From assembly GCA_964538625.1 (NCBI GenBank), contig CAZIGH010000007.1, positions 62,001-126,000 of the forward strand: DNA of 64,000 nucleotides. Direction: 5' to 3'. Below, piece by piece: positions 8,705 to 18,226 of this stretch (position 1 is the first letter of the stretch; each line of letters starts with the position of its first letter). The DNA comes from JAEUHM01 sp964538625. Its GTDB lineage: Bacteria; Verrucomicrobiota; Verrucomicrobiia; Verrucomicrobiales; Verrucomicrobiaceae. A program made the translations under genes and the position numbers. Below the pieces are notes generated by a model. The model was not told where the DNA came from and ran no database searches. It saw nothing but the letters and a program-made list of their open reading frames with translations.

Positions 8705-10045
8705 ATGTTCACACGTCGTCAACTTCTTCAAGACACTAGCCTCGGCTTTGGCTGGCTGGCGCTAAGCGCCCTGCACTCAGGCTGGGCGCAAGCCACAAAG
8801 CCTTCCATGGTCAACCCACTGGCCCCTCGCCCGCCGCATCATCCAGCCCGGGCGAAACGCGTCATCTTCATGTTCATGGCTGGCGGTCCCACCCACTTGG
8901 ACACCTTCGACTACAAGCCAGAACTCGTGAAGGAGGATGGCAGCGGAAAGCTGCTCGGCCCGGTAATGAACTTCGCGCCACGCGGTAAGAGCGGCCTCAT
9001 GATCTCCGACGCGTTCCCCGAGCTGTCAAAACATGCGGATGACCTTTGCATCCTCAACGGCGTGCGCACCAACAACCCCGGCCATCATCAGGCCACGGTG
9101 GCCATGCACATCGGCAGCGAGATGTTCGTGCGTCCTTCCATGGGAGCCTGGGTCACTTATGGATTGGGCACCGAGGCACAGGACCTGCCAGGGTTTGTCA
9201 CCATAGACCCCATCCAGGATCTCGGCGGTGCCATGAACTACGGCTCGGCATTCTTGCCCGCCACCTTCCAGGGCACACGATTCAGCAGCGGCGGTAGCGG
9301 TGTGCCGAACTTGCAAAGCAGCATGTGGAGCATGGCTGAGAAACGCCAGCAGCTTGACTTCATCCAGAACGCGAACCGCAAACTGCTTGAGGACCAACCG
9401 GGCCATGCAGAGCTAGAGGGCATCGTGCAATCCTACGAAATGGCTTGGAAAATGCAGACCTCCGTGCCCGAAGTGCTGGCCCTCGACCAAGAGCCGGAAT
9501 CCATCCGTGAGCTATACGGCCTCAACCACTCCGCCACGGAACGTTTTGGGACGCAGTGCCTCATGGCCCGCCGCATGGTGGAGAAAGGCGTGCGTTTCAT
9601 CCAGCTCACCAGCAATGGCTGGGACCACCACAGCAACCTGAAGCAGTCACTCACCGATCGTGCAGGGTCTATCGACAAGCCAATCGCGGGCCTCATAGCG
9701 GACCTCAAACAGCGTGACCTGCTCAAAGACACCCTGCTCGTCTGGGGCGGCGAGTTTGGCCGCGGTTCGCATGGAGACAACGACCCGCGTGACGGGCGCG
9801 GCCACAACGCCAAGGGCTTCAGCATGTGGATGGCCGGTGGCGGCGTGAAGGGTGGCTTCAAGTACGGCAGTACCAACGAGCTGGGCAACGAAGCCGTGGA
9901 GGGCATCATCGGCACCCACGATCTGCACGCCACCATCCTGCACCTGCTCGGTCTCAACCACGAGCGGCTCACCTTCCGCTACGCAGGGCGGAACTTCCGG
10001 CTCACAGACATCGCCGGAGAGGTGGCAAAAGACATCATCGCCTAG
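8705..10045 (+). CDS. DUF1501 family protein with Tat-type signal
   Basis: A 446-residue protein of the DUF1501 family, a branch of the alkaline phosphatase/sulfatase-like superfamily. The leader has the twin-arginine pattern TRRQLLQDTSLGFGWLALS. Family blocks are clear: AKRVIFMFMAGGPTHLDTFDYKP near the N-terminus, NNPGHHQATVAMHIGS, PSMGAWVTYGLGTE, and the metal-site-like C-terminal blocks LLVWGGEFGRGSHGDNDPRDGRGH and HDLHATILHLLGL. It follows the DUF1549/1553 gene by 17 bases. These pairs occur together throughout this phylum, which suggests a joint extracytoplasmic function, but no reaction is established. Confidence 0.93.
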   Translation: MFTRRQLLQDTSLGFGWLALSALHSGWAQATKPSMVNPLAPRPPHHPARAKRVIFMFMAGGPTHLDTFDYKPELVKEDGSGKLLGPVMNFAPRGKSGLMISDAFPELSKHADDLCILNGVRTNNPGHHQATVAMHIGSEMFVRPSMGAWVTYGLGTEAQDLPGFVTIDPIQDLGGAMNYGSAFLPATFQGTRFSSGGSGVPNLQSSMWSMAEKRQQLDFIQNANRKLLEDQPGHAELEGIVQSYEMAWKMQTSVPEVLALDQEPESIRELYGLNHSATERFGTQCLMARRMVEKGVRFIQLTSNGWDHHSNLKQSLTDRAGSIDKPIAGLIADLKQRDLLKDTLLVWGGEFGRGSHGDNDPRDGRGHNAKGFSMWMAGGGVKGGFKYGSTNELGNEAVEGIIGTHDLHATILHLLGLNHERLTFRYAGRNFRLTDIAGEVAKDIIA

Positions 10046-10152
10046 CCTCGAACCGTTCCGGAAGGTCTGTTGGGACTCTCGTGAACCAAGCAGGCTGGTG
10101 GATTGATTGGAAGGACGCCTGAACGCACGGCGTTTCACCCTGTCTTCAAGCC

Positions 10153-11127
10153 ATGAAACGCGCCATCGCCATCGCCGCACTCCTCACCTACAGCACCTTT
10201 GCCCAGGACGCCGCCAAACCCAAAGCGCCCGCTCAAAAAGCTCAGCCTCCACCGCTGCCCACTCCCACCATGGCAAACGTGCCTTATGGCGATCACGAAC
10301 GGCAGGTGCTGGACTTTTGGAAAGTGGAGTCTGACAAACCAACGCCGCTGCTGTTTTTCATCCATGGTGGCGGCTGGGTAGGCGGGGACAAAAGCCGTGC
10401 GAGCGGCGTGAAGGAGTGCCTCGCCGCAGGCATCTCCGTGGTGTCCATCAACTACCGTTACAGCACGCTCGCCCACCAGGCCGGGGTGATGCCACCCGTG
10501 AAATGGCCGCTGGATGATGCCGCCCGCGCCCTCCAGTTCGTGCGCAGCAAGGCTAAGGAGTGGAACATCGACAAGGAGCGCATCGGTGCCAGCGGCGGAA
10601 GCGCAGGCGCATGCAGCAGCCTTTACCTCGCCTTCAGCCCAGATCGTGCAGACCCAAAAAGCAGCGACCCCGTGGCGCGGGAGTCCACCCGTCTCTGGTG
10701 CGCAGCCGTCATGGGCGCCCAGACCACGCTGGATCCGCAGCAGATGAAAGAGTGGACGCCCAACAGCCGCTACGGTGGGCACGCCTTCGGCTTCATGCCA
10801 GATCCCAAAGATGCAAAGACGAGAGACACGCAGTTCGCCAAGTTCCTCGCGGGCCGTGAGTCCGTGTTGCACTGGATCAAGGAGTACTCGCCCTACCATC
10901 ACGTTTCCAGCGACGACCCGCCGGTTTATCTTTCGTACAGCTCCCCGCCGAACATCGGCAAGGAAGAGAAAGATCCCACACACACCGCAAACTTCGGCCT
11001 CAAGCTCCAGGAGCACTGCAAGGCGAACGGCGTGGAGTGCGAGCTCTACTACCCCGGTGCCACCGACGCCAAGTTCAAGACTGCGCACGATTACCTCATC
11101 GCCCGGCTCAAAGCGGCGAAGAACTGA
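10153..11127 (+). CDS. Exported alpha/beta hydrolase (carbohydrate-esterase-like)
   Basis: A 324-residue exported esterase. The signal peptide is MKRAIAIAALLTYSTFAQ. A Pro/Lys/Ala-rich stretch (about 20-40) precedes the hydrolase domain with the oxyanion motif FFIHGGGWVGGDKSR and the nucleophile elbow GASGGSAGA. The family includes acetyl-xylan and other polysaccharide esterases. It lies 107 bases after the DUF1501 gene and may be the last gene of the BlaI-controlled run or have its own promoter. Removing acetyl or methyl esters from the substrate of the PL10-like lyase would be a sensible role, but that is inference. Confidence 0.85.
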   Translation: MKRAIAIAALLTYSTFAQDAAKPKAPAQKAQPPPLPTPTMANVPYGDHERQVLDFWKVESDKPTPLLFFIHGGGWVGGDKSRASGVKECLAAGISVVSINYRYSTLAHQAGVMPPVKWPLDDAARALQFVRSKAKEWNIDKERIGASGGSAGACSSLYLAFSPDRADPKSSDPVARESTRLWCAAVMGAQTTLDPQQMKEWTPNSRYGGHAFGFMPDPKDAKTRDTQFAKFLAGRESVLHWIKEYSPYHHVSSDDPPVYLSYSSPPNIGKEEKDPTHTANFGLKLQEHCKANGVECELYYPGATDAKFKTAHDYLIARLKAAKN

Positions 11128-11139
11128 CCCCACGCACGC

Positions 11140-12105
11140 TTACCCAAGGCCCACCGCGTCGCGCACACGGCCAAGCACCTTTCTTGCAGTGCAGCGGGCT
11201 TTCTCTGCCCCGGCAGCTAGCACGTCATCCACGTACTTGGGGTTGGCCACAATCTCGGCGCGCTTCTCACGGAAGGGCGCAAAGTAATCCGTAGTGGCTT
11301 GTAGCAGGCGCTTCTTGAACTCTCCATAACCGGTGCCTCCACGCTGGAAGTCGGCGACCATGGTCTGGTAATCCGCCTCGCTTGCCACGAGCTTGTAAAG
11401 CGCCAGGATGCTGCTGCCTTCCACGGGCTTGGGCTCTTCCACCGGCGTGCTGTCGGTCTTGATGCCCATGATCTTCTTCTTCAGCGCCGCCGGTTCTTCA
11501 AAGAGCTGGATGGTATTGTCGTAGCTCTTGCTCATCTTCTGGCCATCGAGCCCAGGAACCACGGCGGTCTCCTCCCGAATGCGCGGGTTCGGCACTTTGA
11601 GCAGACCTTCGCCAAAGGTCTCGTTCATCTTGATGGCCAGATCTCTCGTCACTTCAACGTGCTGCTTCTGGTCCTTGCCCACGGGAACCAGATCCGAGTC
11701 GTAGATCAGGATGTCTGCCGCCATGAGCACAGGATAGGCGAAGAGGCCGTGTGAGGGCTTGATGCCGTTGGCGATTTTGTCTTTGTAGCTGTGGCAGCGC
11801 TCCAGCAGGCCCATGGGCGTCACCGTGCTGAGAATCCAGGACAGTTCCGTGTGCTCCGGCACATCACTCTGGCGAAAGAAAACACACTTCTCCGGGTCCA
11901 GGCCGCAGGCCAGGAAGTCGATGGCGAGATTCCGTACATGGTCCCGCAGCAGTTTGCCGTCGTGGATACTGGTGAGCGAGTGATAGTCCGCGATGAAGTA
12001 ATAAGCATCACCTTCATGCTGAAGCTTCAGTGCCGCCTCCATCATGCCGAAGTAGTTGCCGATGTGGAGTCGCCCGCTGGGCTGGAGACCTGAAAGAATG
12101 CGCAT
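11140..12105 (-). CDS. trpS: Tryptophan--tRNA ligase
   Basis: A complete 321-residue class I tryptophanyl-tRNA synthetase. The start MRILSGLQPSGRLHIGNYFGMM contains the family's HIGH-equivalent (HIGN), and the second ATP-binding signature KMSKS lies in VVPGLDGQKMSKSYDNTI. Length is typical for bacterial TrpRS. It reads leftward 185 bases after prfB. The tail ENKARCTARKVLGRVRDAVGL-like segment is the usual C-terminal helix. No leader peptide, T-box or other regulatory structure was found upstream. Confidence 0.97.
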   Translation of the reverse strand: MRILSGLQPSGRLHIGNYFGMMEAALKLQHEGDAYYFIADYHSLTSIHDGKLLRDHVRNLAIDFLACGLDPEKCVFFRQSDVPEHTELSWILSTVTPMGLLERCHSYKDKIANGIKPSHGLFAYPVLMAADILIYDSDLVPVGKDQKQHVEVTRDLAIKMNETFGEGLLKVPNPRIREETAVVPGLDGQKMSKSYDNTIQLFEEPAALKKKIMGIKTDSTPVEEPKPVEGSSILALYKLVASEADYQTMVADFQRGGTGYGEFKKRLLQATTDYFAPFREKRAEIVANPKYVDDVLAAGAEKARCTARKVLGRVRDAVGLG

Positions 12106-12290
12106 AAGTCAGTGAGGACAATGGTGAATAAAACTGTGTGCCGGAGCTGCGACTTCATATCCGCCGCCTGCACCGGCTGCAAGTGATTGAACCCGGTCCC
12201 TACACCGCAGACAAGACACACCGCGTACCTCATGGGGCAGCTTTTTCTCCACCGTCCAGACTGCCCGCTCAGCAGAACACGACCGGCATG

Positions 12291-13449
12291 TTAATCCAAG
12301 TCGTCGTCATCATCACCTTCGCCCGCTTTCTTGCCACGCAGCTTGGCTTCGATGAAGGGTTCCAGAGCTCCGTCCATGACGGCTTGGATGCCAGAAGTCT
12401 TCTCACCAGTGCGGAGGTCTTTCACCATCTGGTAGGGCTGGAAGACGTAACTGCGGATCTGGCTACCCCATCCGATGTCACTCTTCTCACCGTACTGCTT
12501 GTTGAGTTCTGCCGCGCGCTTGTCCTCCTCCATCTGGTAGAGCTTGGCCTTGAGCATGGACATGGCCTTCTCACGGTTCTTGAGCTGGCTGCGCTCGATC
12601 TGGCAGGCCACGATGACTCCCGTGGGAATGTGCGTGAGACGCACGGCGGTCTCCACCTTGTTAACGTTCTGGCCGCCCTTGCCACCGGACCGAAAGGTGT
12701 CGAGCTTGATGTCCTCATCCCTCACCACGATGTCGATGTCTTCATCCGAGTCAGGTGTGACGTCCACCGAGGCAAATGAGGTCTGGCGTTTCGCCTGTGC
12801 GTTGAAAGGGGAGATGCGCACCAGACGATGCACGCCGCGTTCGCAGTTGAGAAAACCAAAGGCATTCTCTCCTTTGACTTCGAGCGTCACGGACTTGGTG
12901 CCCACTTCATCACCGGGCATGTGGTCGATGACGTCCACCTTCCAGCCCTGCCGGTCACAGTAGCGCTGGTACATACGCAGCAGCATGTCTGCCCAGTCAC
13001 AAGCCTCCGTACCGCCTACTCCGGCATGGATGGTCAGGTAGGCTCCGCCCCGGTCGAACGGACCGGAGAGCAGCTGATCCAGCTCAAAGGCGCTGATCTC
13101 TTTCTCCAGCGTCGCGAAGTTCTGCTCCATCTCACGCATGGAGTCCAGGTCACCCAGCTCCTGCGCCACGGCCAGATCCTCCACGAAGGCAGTCACTGCA
13201 CCCTCCAGGCGCTCGAGCGGCTCGATCTTGCGCTTGATGCTGTTAACGCGGTCCACCGTCTTGCGGGCGCGGTTCTGATCGTTCCAGAAGTCCGGGTGCG
13301 ACTGCTGATGCTCCAGGGCATCCAGTTCGGATTTCAGCGATGGTACGTCAAAGATACCTCCGCAGCACAGCCAGCCTGCCCTTCAAGCTCTCGGTATCGT
13401 AGGCTTGAAGGTCTGTGACCACTGACTTGCTTGCGGAGGTGTTTTCCAT
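12291..13449 (-). CDS. prfB: Peptide chain release factor 2, expressed through a programmed +1 frameshift
   Basis: RF2 ends translation at UGA and UAA. The gene must be read in two pieces: 33 codons from the ATG at 13449 to the CTT at 13353-13351, then, after skipping one T (13350), 352 codons in the +1 frame from GAC at 13349 to the stop at 12291, about 385 residues in all. The in-frame TGA (13350-13348) would otherwise end translation. The stop-codon tripeptide SPF (in VRISPFNAQ) and the catalytic GGQ (FRSGGKGGQNVNK) are present. The C-terminus carries an extra acidic tail (GEGDDDDDLD). Reading only the 3' frame would wrongly truncate the protein. Confidence 0.97.
13346..13362 (-). promoter_or_regulatory. 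prfB programmed +1 frameshift site
   Basis: On the minus strand the sequence reads GGAGG-TAT-CTT-TGA-C. The internal Shine-Dalgarno-like GGAGG (13361-13357) lies three bases before the slippery CTT, and the UGA is followed by C, the weakest termination context. This is the same arrangement as the autoregulatory frameshift site of Escherichia coli prfB, where scarce RF2 slows termination at UGA and favours the shift. Confidence 0.95.
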
Positions 13450-13530
13450 CTGCCACTCATGGACCATGCGGTGCACACACTTTCAAGCGAAGTTTCGCAT
13501 TTCCCATCCATCTCACCGCCCTTTTTTGAC

Positions 13531-14562
13531 ATGACCGTGCTGCTTTGTGATGAAGAACGCATGCCGCACCTGCGGGCAGAAGTATCTCGTCGTCACTGCG
13601 GGGCTCACAGTGAGGTGCTGACGCCGCAGCTCTTGCAAACCGCCGCCGACGTGACGAACCGTCCGCCGCTCATGTTCGCGCGGCAGGTGCTCCCGGCGGC
13701 CGAGCTGCTGCTGCTGCCTTCCGTCTCCGCATGGGCCAGGGCGGTCGTGGACACCGTGATGCAGCGCCTCGATGATACAAAGCCCTGGCGCCTACACCTG
13801 GTGCCTCTCTACGGAGATGGAAGGGCAGGGCTGAACCGCGTGAAGCTCATCCACGAGGCAGTGAAGGAACTGCTGCAAAAGCGTCGGCGTGCCCTGTGGC
13901 GGAAGTGGGAAGCGTCTGATGCTCCGTTCGAGGCAGACACCTCCCTCGTACAGCTCGTGCTCACCGCTCCAGATGCAGGAGTGCTGTCCGTGAGCGTGGC
14001 ACCGGAGCCCTTCCAAGGCCGCTGGTCGCTCTCCCCCTTTCCCGCCGGTGAAGTGCCAGTGCCTGTGGACAAGCTCGCACCCTCCCGCGCCTGGACGAAA
14101 CTCGCTGAAGCTCAGCTCCGACTCGGGTGCTCCATCCAGCGCGGCGAGAGCGTCGTTGACCTGGGAGCATGCCCCGGCGGATGGACCTATGTCGCGGTTC
14201 AAAACGGAGCTCGCGTCACCGCCGTGGACCGTACCGAACTGAGGGGAGACTTGATGAGTCATCCGGCAGTGAAGTTCGTGCGCGGAGATGCGTTCAAGTT
14301 CATCCCAGACCACCCCGTGGACTGGATGGTGTGCGATGTCATTGCCGCACCCGAACGCTCCGTGGAACTCCTGGAGCGCTGGGTGCGGGAGCGGAGGATG
14401 CGGCACTTCGTGGTCAGCATCAAGTTTAAGGCAGACTCGGATCACTCCATCGTGAACTCGCTTGCGAACTCAGTGGCACCAGCGTGTGCGGAGTTTCGCC
14501 TCCTTCAACTCAGCGCGAACAAGAACGAAGCCTGTGCCGCCGGGTCCCTGCGGGGTGACTGA
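13531..14562 (+). CDS. RlmM-like 23S rRNA 2'-O-methyltransferase
   Basis: A 343-residue SAM-dependent methyltransferase. The Rossmann-fold SAM site VDLGACPGGWTYVAVQNGARVTAVDR matches RlmM, the enzyme that methylates C2498 of 23S rRNA in E. coli; the later blocks WMVCDVIAAPE and RHFVVSIKFK correspond to the FtsJ/RlmM catalytic Asp and Lys of the KDKE set. The N-terminal half is THUMP-like but divergent. An upstream in-frame ATG at 13459 exists, but it would leave only 9 bases to the divergent prfB start, so I prefer the ATG at 13531. Assignment to RlmM rather than another FtsJ-type enzyme is likely but not certain. Confidence 0.82.
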   Translation: MTVLLCDEERMPHLRAEVSRRHCGAHSEVLTPQLLQTAADVTNRPPLMFARQVLPAAELLLLPSVSAWARAVVDTVMQRLDDTKPWRLHLVPLYGDGRAGLNRVKLIHEAVKELLQKRRRALWRKWEASDAPFEADTSLVQLVLTAPDAGVLSVSVAPEPFQGRWSLSPFPAGEVPVPVDKLAPSRAWTKLAEAQLRLGCSIQRGESVVDLGACPGGWTYVAVQNGARVTAVDRTELRGDLMSHPAVKFVRGDAFKFIPDHPVDWMVCDVIAAPERSVELLERWVRERRMRHFVVSIKFKADSDHSIVNSLANSVAPACAEFRLLQLSANKNEACAAGSLRGD

Positions 14563-14630
14563 GCATCTCCAAAACCTTCTCCTTCGCTGATAGATGGCGG
14601 GCGGGGCTGGCGTTGCTTTTCCCCCAACCT

Positions 14631-14654
14631 TTCCCGCCGCTCCCGTGGCGGGAA
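14631..14654. repeat. Inverted repeat before the efflux operon
   Basis: TTCCCGCC (14631-14638) and GGCGGGAA (14647-14654) form a perfect 8-base stem with an 8-base loop, 34 bases before the tolC-like ATG. No T-run follows on either strand, so it is not a standard terminator. It could be an operator or a leader hairpin for the efflux operon. Confidence 0.4.
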
Positions 14655-14688
14655 CCAAAAACCCACTCTCATTTCGACTTCCCCAACC

Positions 14689-16380
14689 ATGCGCCGCCTT
14701 GCCAGCGTCACAGTCCCTTATTGTCTTTGCGCCGGCTTGCTGATCCTTTTCGCCTCCTGCACAGGAAAGTTCCACAAGAAATGGGCTGACCGAGAGGTCT
14801 TTGGCATCCTGCGCAAAAAGGCCGCCAAAGTGCCGAACTCCGGGGAAGACATCCTCAATGTGGACCCACCGGCACCGCTTTCCATCGACCACCTGGCCAA
14901 GAACGCCAAGGCGGTGGACTTTCTCGGAGAACGGGCAGGCATCGAGAAAGGTGCCCGTGTGCTCACGCTGCCTGATGCTCTTCAATATTCAGTGCATCGA
15001 AACCGGGATTACCTCTCGCGCAAAGAAGAGCTCTATGCTTCGGCACTCGATCTCACTCTCGCACGGCACGTTCACGCACCCATCCTCACCGGCACAGGCA
15101 GCGCCACGCAGAACTACACGCGGGTCGAAGGAGCCGTAAACGAGTTCGTGACCGACTCCACGCTCACCAACACCGGAGCTGCTGGTCTCTCAGCCCTGGC
15201 CCGCACCGGCGCAAGGCTGGCCGTGGACCTGACCACGGACTTCACCAAGTTCATTACCGGCGGCATGCGAAAGGTGAGTGAATCCAAGCTCGCCGTCACC
15301 CTCACTCAGCCCCTACTGAGAGGTGCCGGCGTACTCGCCGCATCTGAGCCACTCACGCAGGCAGAGCGCAGCACACTTTACGCCATCAGAGACTTCACTC
15401 ACTACCGGAAGACTTTCGCCGTGGATACCACGGCAGCCTACTACCAGGCCCTGCAAGCTCGCGACACCGCCAAGAACGCCCACATCGCCTACAAAGCCTT
15501 CAAAAGCATCGTCGAGCGTGAGGAGGCCATGGTGGATGCCAATCAGCGCACACGTTCCTCACTCGGCCAGCTCCAGCAGGCGGAACTCACTTACCACCGC
15601 AGGTGGATCTCCGCCGTAAAGGCCTACGAAGAAGCGCTCGACAATCTCAAAATCACCCTCGGCCTACCCGTGAGCGAGAAGTTCATGCTCGACCAGGATG
15701 AACTCGACAAGCTCAAGCTCATGGACCCGCCCGGCTCACTGGAAGAGTCCATCCAGACCGCACTCTCCACTCGGCTTGACCTGTGGAATCAGCGGGACGC
15801 CCTGGCCGATGCCGAGCGGAAGGTCAAAGTGGCGAAGCAAGACCTTCTGCCCGGAGTGAACCTCCTCCTCGGCGGCGAGATGACAGGTGACGAAGGAGCC
15901 GACGGCCTCAACCTCGACGGCAGCCGCAGAAAAGGCTACGTGGGCGGAGAGCTGGACCTCAACCTCGACCAAAAGCCACTCCGCAACAACCTCCGTCTCG
16001 CCCAGCTCAACGAGCAAGCCGCAAGACGAAACCTCGAACTCGCCGAGGAAAATGTGCGGCGGGACATCCGCACCGCCTGGCGGAACCTCGACGTAGCGCG
16101 CAAGCAGTATGAACTGGCCCTCATCGCGGTCCGGCTCTCAGAGCGCCGCCTGCTTGAAGAAGAGGCGTTCATGGTGGAAGACCGCGGCACCGCGCGCGAC
16201 CTCATTGATGCGCAACAGGATCTGATCGAAGCCAGAGACCTCCTCACCGCAGCGCTCATCTCGCACACCGTGGCGCGGCTTCAGCTTTGGAAAGACATGG
16301 GAATCCTCTTCATCCGGAAAGACGGACGCTGGGCAGACGTATTGAAAAACGAACTTCCCAGGGGAACCCTCAACCCTTAA
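14689..16380 (+). CDS. TolC-family outer membrane efflux lipoprotein
   Basis: A 563-residue outer-membrane channel subunit. The leader ends in LILFASC, a plausible lipoprotein cleavage site. The rest has the long alternating helices of TolC-like proteins in two repeats: LPDALQYSVHRNRDYLSRKEELYA opens the first, and the second shows LEESIQTALSTRLDLWNQRDALADAER and NLELAEENVRRDIRTAWRNLD. The protein is longer than E. coli TolC (about 470 mature residues). It is the first gene of a four-gene operon with adaptor, ATPase and permease, which together make a tripartite pump spanning both membranes. The exported compound is not predictable. Confidence 0.9.
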   Translation: MRRLASVTVPYCLCAGLLILFASCTGKFHKKWADREVFGILRKKAAKVPNSGEDILNVDPPAPLSIDHLAKNAKAVDFLGERAGIEKGARVLTLPDALQYSVHRNRDYLSRKEELYASALDLTLARHVHAPILTGTGSATQNYTRVEGAVNEFVTDSTLTNTGAAGLSALARTGARLAVDLTTDFTKFITGGMRKVSESKLAVTLTQPLLRGAGVLAASEPLTQAERSTLYAIRDFTHYRKTFAVDTTAAYYQALQARDTAKNAHIAYKAFKSIVEREEAMVDANQRTRSSLGQLQQAELTYHRRWISAVKAYEEALDNLKITLGLPVSEKFMLDQDELDKLKLMDPPGSLEESIQTALSTRLDLWNQRDALADAERKVKVAKQDLLPGVNLLLGGEMTGDEGADGLNLDGSRRKGYVGGELDLNLDQKPLRNNLRLAQLNEQAARRNLELAEENVRRDIRTAWRNLDVARKQYELALIAVRLSERRLLEEEAFMVEDRGTARDLIDAQQDLIEARDLLTAALISHTVARLQLWKDMGILFIRKDGRWADVLKNELPRGTLNP

Positions 16381-16387
16381 AACCTAT

Positions 16388-18175
16388 ATGAGCAAGCCAA
16401 AACAAAGGCGTAAGTGGTATGTGGTGGCTGCGGGCATCTGCCTGGCGGGTGCAGGATGGTACCTGGCAAGACCCACCGCAGCCATCTCCTCAGACGTGCC
16501 CACCTTCTCCGTGCAGAAGGGCAGCCTCCAGATCAACGTCCTTCAAGGTGGCGAAATCCGCGCCCTGAAAAACCATGAAGTGAAGTCCGAAATCGAGATC
16601 CTCACCAAAATCATCTCCCTCATCCCCGAAGGCTACCACATCACCGAAGACGACGTACGTGAGGGCAAGGTGCTTGTGGAGCTGGACTCCACCGAGCTGA
16701 AGACCAAAATCACGGACAACGACATCCTCTTCCAGACCACCGTCTCCAGCTACATCGAGGCAGACGAAAATCGCGAGATCGTCAAGAGTGAGAACCAGAG
16801 CATTGTGCGCGAGACGAAGAACCTCGCCCTCTTTGCCCTTATGGACTTCGAGAAGTATCTCGGCAAGCAGGCCTCAGCCGCCATCCTCAAAAGCCGCGGC
16901 CTCCCAGACAGCGTAGAAGCCTTTGACAAACACGTCGCCGCCATGGAAGCCGCCGCAGCTGTGGCCCCTTCCAAGCTGGAAGCTGAAAGTTCCAAGCCCG
17001 CCGCAACCAGCCAAGGCAAACCCAAGGCCCCCACCGCCGCCACACCCACCAGGACAGATTTCGTAGCCCTCCTCGAAGCCAATGATGGCAGCGACGGTGA
17101 AGCTCAGCAGCGGCTCCGCCAGCTCAATGACGAACTGCTCCTCGCACGCTCAGAGATGGCGCTTGCCAAGCAGACTGTGGAGGCCTCCGAGCGCCTTGCC
17201 CAAAAAGGATTCATCACCAAGACCGCACTGGAGAATGACCAAGTCACTTTCGAAAAAGTCAGCCTCGCCGTGAAGACCGCGCTCACCCAGCTTGACCTCT
17301 TCCGCAAATACGAGTTCACCAAACAGTGTGAGACCTTCCTCTCCGCCTACCAGGAAGCCCTGCACAAGCTCCAGCGAACCATTCGCGAAAACCGCGCCCG
17401 CTATGCCCAGGCCGAAACCAAGTTCCAAACCGCCAAGCGCCGCTACGACATGGAGCTAGCCAAAAAAGAAGACCTGGAGCGCCAGCTCAAGGCCTGCGTC
17501 ATCAAAGCCACTCAGCCCGGACTCGTCGCCTACGGCCCCATCAACACCGGCACCCGTTACAACGAACCCATCGAAGAAGGTGCCACCGTCCGCTACCGCC
17601 AGACCATCCTCACCATCCCCGACATGACCCAAATGGGTGCCTACGTCGCCATCCACGAGTCCCAAGTGAAAAAGGTTCGCATCGGCCAGCGTGCCGTCGT
17701 GCGCGTCGATGCCGAGCCGGGCCGCGTGCTTGAGGGCAAGGTGGCAGAGGTGGCCGTGCTGCCAGACTCCAACTCCTCCCGCTACACCCCCACGCTCAAA
17801 GTCTATCCCTCCACCATCCACATCAACGGACTGCAGGACTGGCTCAAACCCGGCATGAACGCCAAGATCGAAATCGTCATCAACCAGCTCGAAGACATCC
17901 TCTACGTCCCCGTGCAGTCCATCGAAGTCGAGAACGACCAGCACTTCTGCTACGTCAACGACGGCTCCACCCTCCAGCGCCGCGAGGTGAAAACCGGTGC
18001 CTTCAATGACGAGTTCATCGAGGTCGTCTCCGGAATCAATCAGGGCGAAAGTGTAGCGCTTACCATACCCAAAAAGGCCACGCTGGAGAGCAATGCTCCC
18101 ACCTCTCCCGCCAAGGCCCCAGCAGGCGGTGACTCAAAGTCTGACAAGTCCAAGGACAGCCTGGCAAAGAGCTAG
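16388..18175 (+). CDS. Periplasmic adaptor protein of a MacAB-TolC-type efflux pump (HlyD/MacA family)
   Basis: A 595-residue inner-membrane-anchored adaptor. One membrane segment lies near residues 9-26. The first lipoyl/barrel half (VQKGSLQINVLQGGEIRALKNHEV) starts near 45, a long coiled coil covers about 230-365 (LARSEMALAKQTVEASERLAQKGFI ... ELAKKEDLERQLK), and the second half (VIKATQPGLVAYG, then the beta-barrel VRIGQRAVVRVDAEPGRVLEG) closes it. It is much longer than MacA (about 370), partly from an Ala/Pro/Lys-rich insert near 185-225 and a Ser/Lys-rich tail. It starts 7 bases after the tolC-like gene. Confidence 0.88.
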   Translation: MSKPKQRRKWYVVAAGICLAGAGWYLARPTAAISSDVPTFSVQKGSLQINVLQGGEIRALKNHEVKSEIEILTKIISLIPEGYHITEDDVREGKVLVELDSTELKTKITDNDILFQTTVSSYIEADENREIVKSENQSIVRETKNLALFALMDFEKYLGKQASAAILKSRGLPDSVEAFDKHVAAMEAAAAVAPSKLEAESSKPAATSQGKPKAPTAATPTRTDFVALLEANDGSDGEAQQRLRQLNDELLLARSEMALAKQTVEASERLAQKGFITKTALENDQVTFEKVSLAVKTALTQLDLFRKYEFTKQCETFLSAYQEALHKLQRTIRENRARYAQAETKFQTAKRRYDMELAKKEDLERQLKACVIKATQPGLVAYGPINTGTRYNEPIEEGATVRYRQTILTIPDMTQMGAYVAIHESQVKKVRIGQRAVVRVDAEPGRVLEGKVAEVAVLPDSNSSRYTPTLKVYPSTIHINGLQDWLKPGMNAKIEIVINQLEDILYVPVQSIEVENDQHFCYVNDGSTLQRREVKTGAFNDEFIEVVSGINQGESVALTIPKKATLESNAPTSPAKAPAGGDSKSDKSKDSLAKS

Positions 18176-18226
18176 CACCACCTGTTCAGCAGGCTGACGC
18201 CTTCACCCAAGCCAGCCTGGACCACC

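Noticed and set aside
13459..13530. Upstream ATG for the methyltransferase gene
   Set aside because: It would leave 9 bases to the divergent prfB start and adds residues that do not look conserved.
14631..14654. Inverted repeat as a rho-independent terminator
   Set aside because: No T-run follows the stem on either strand.
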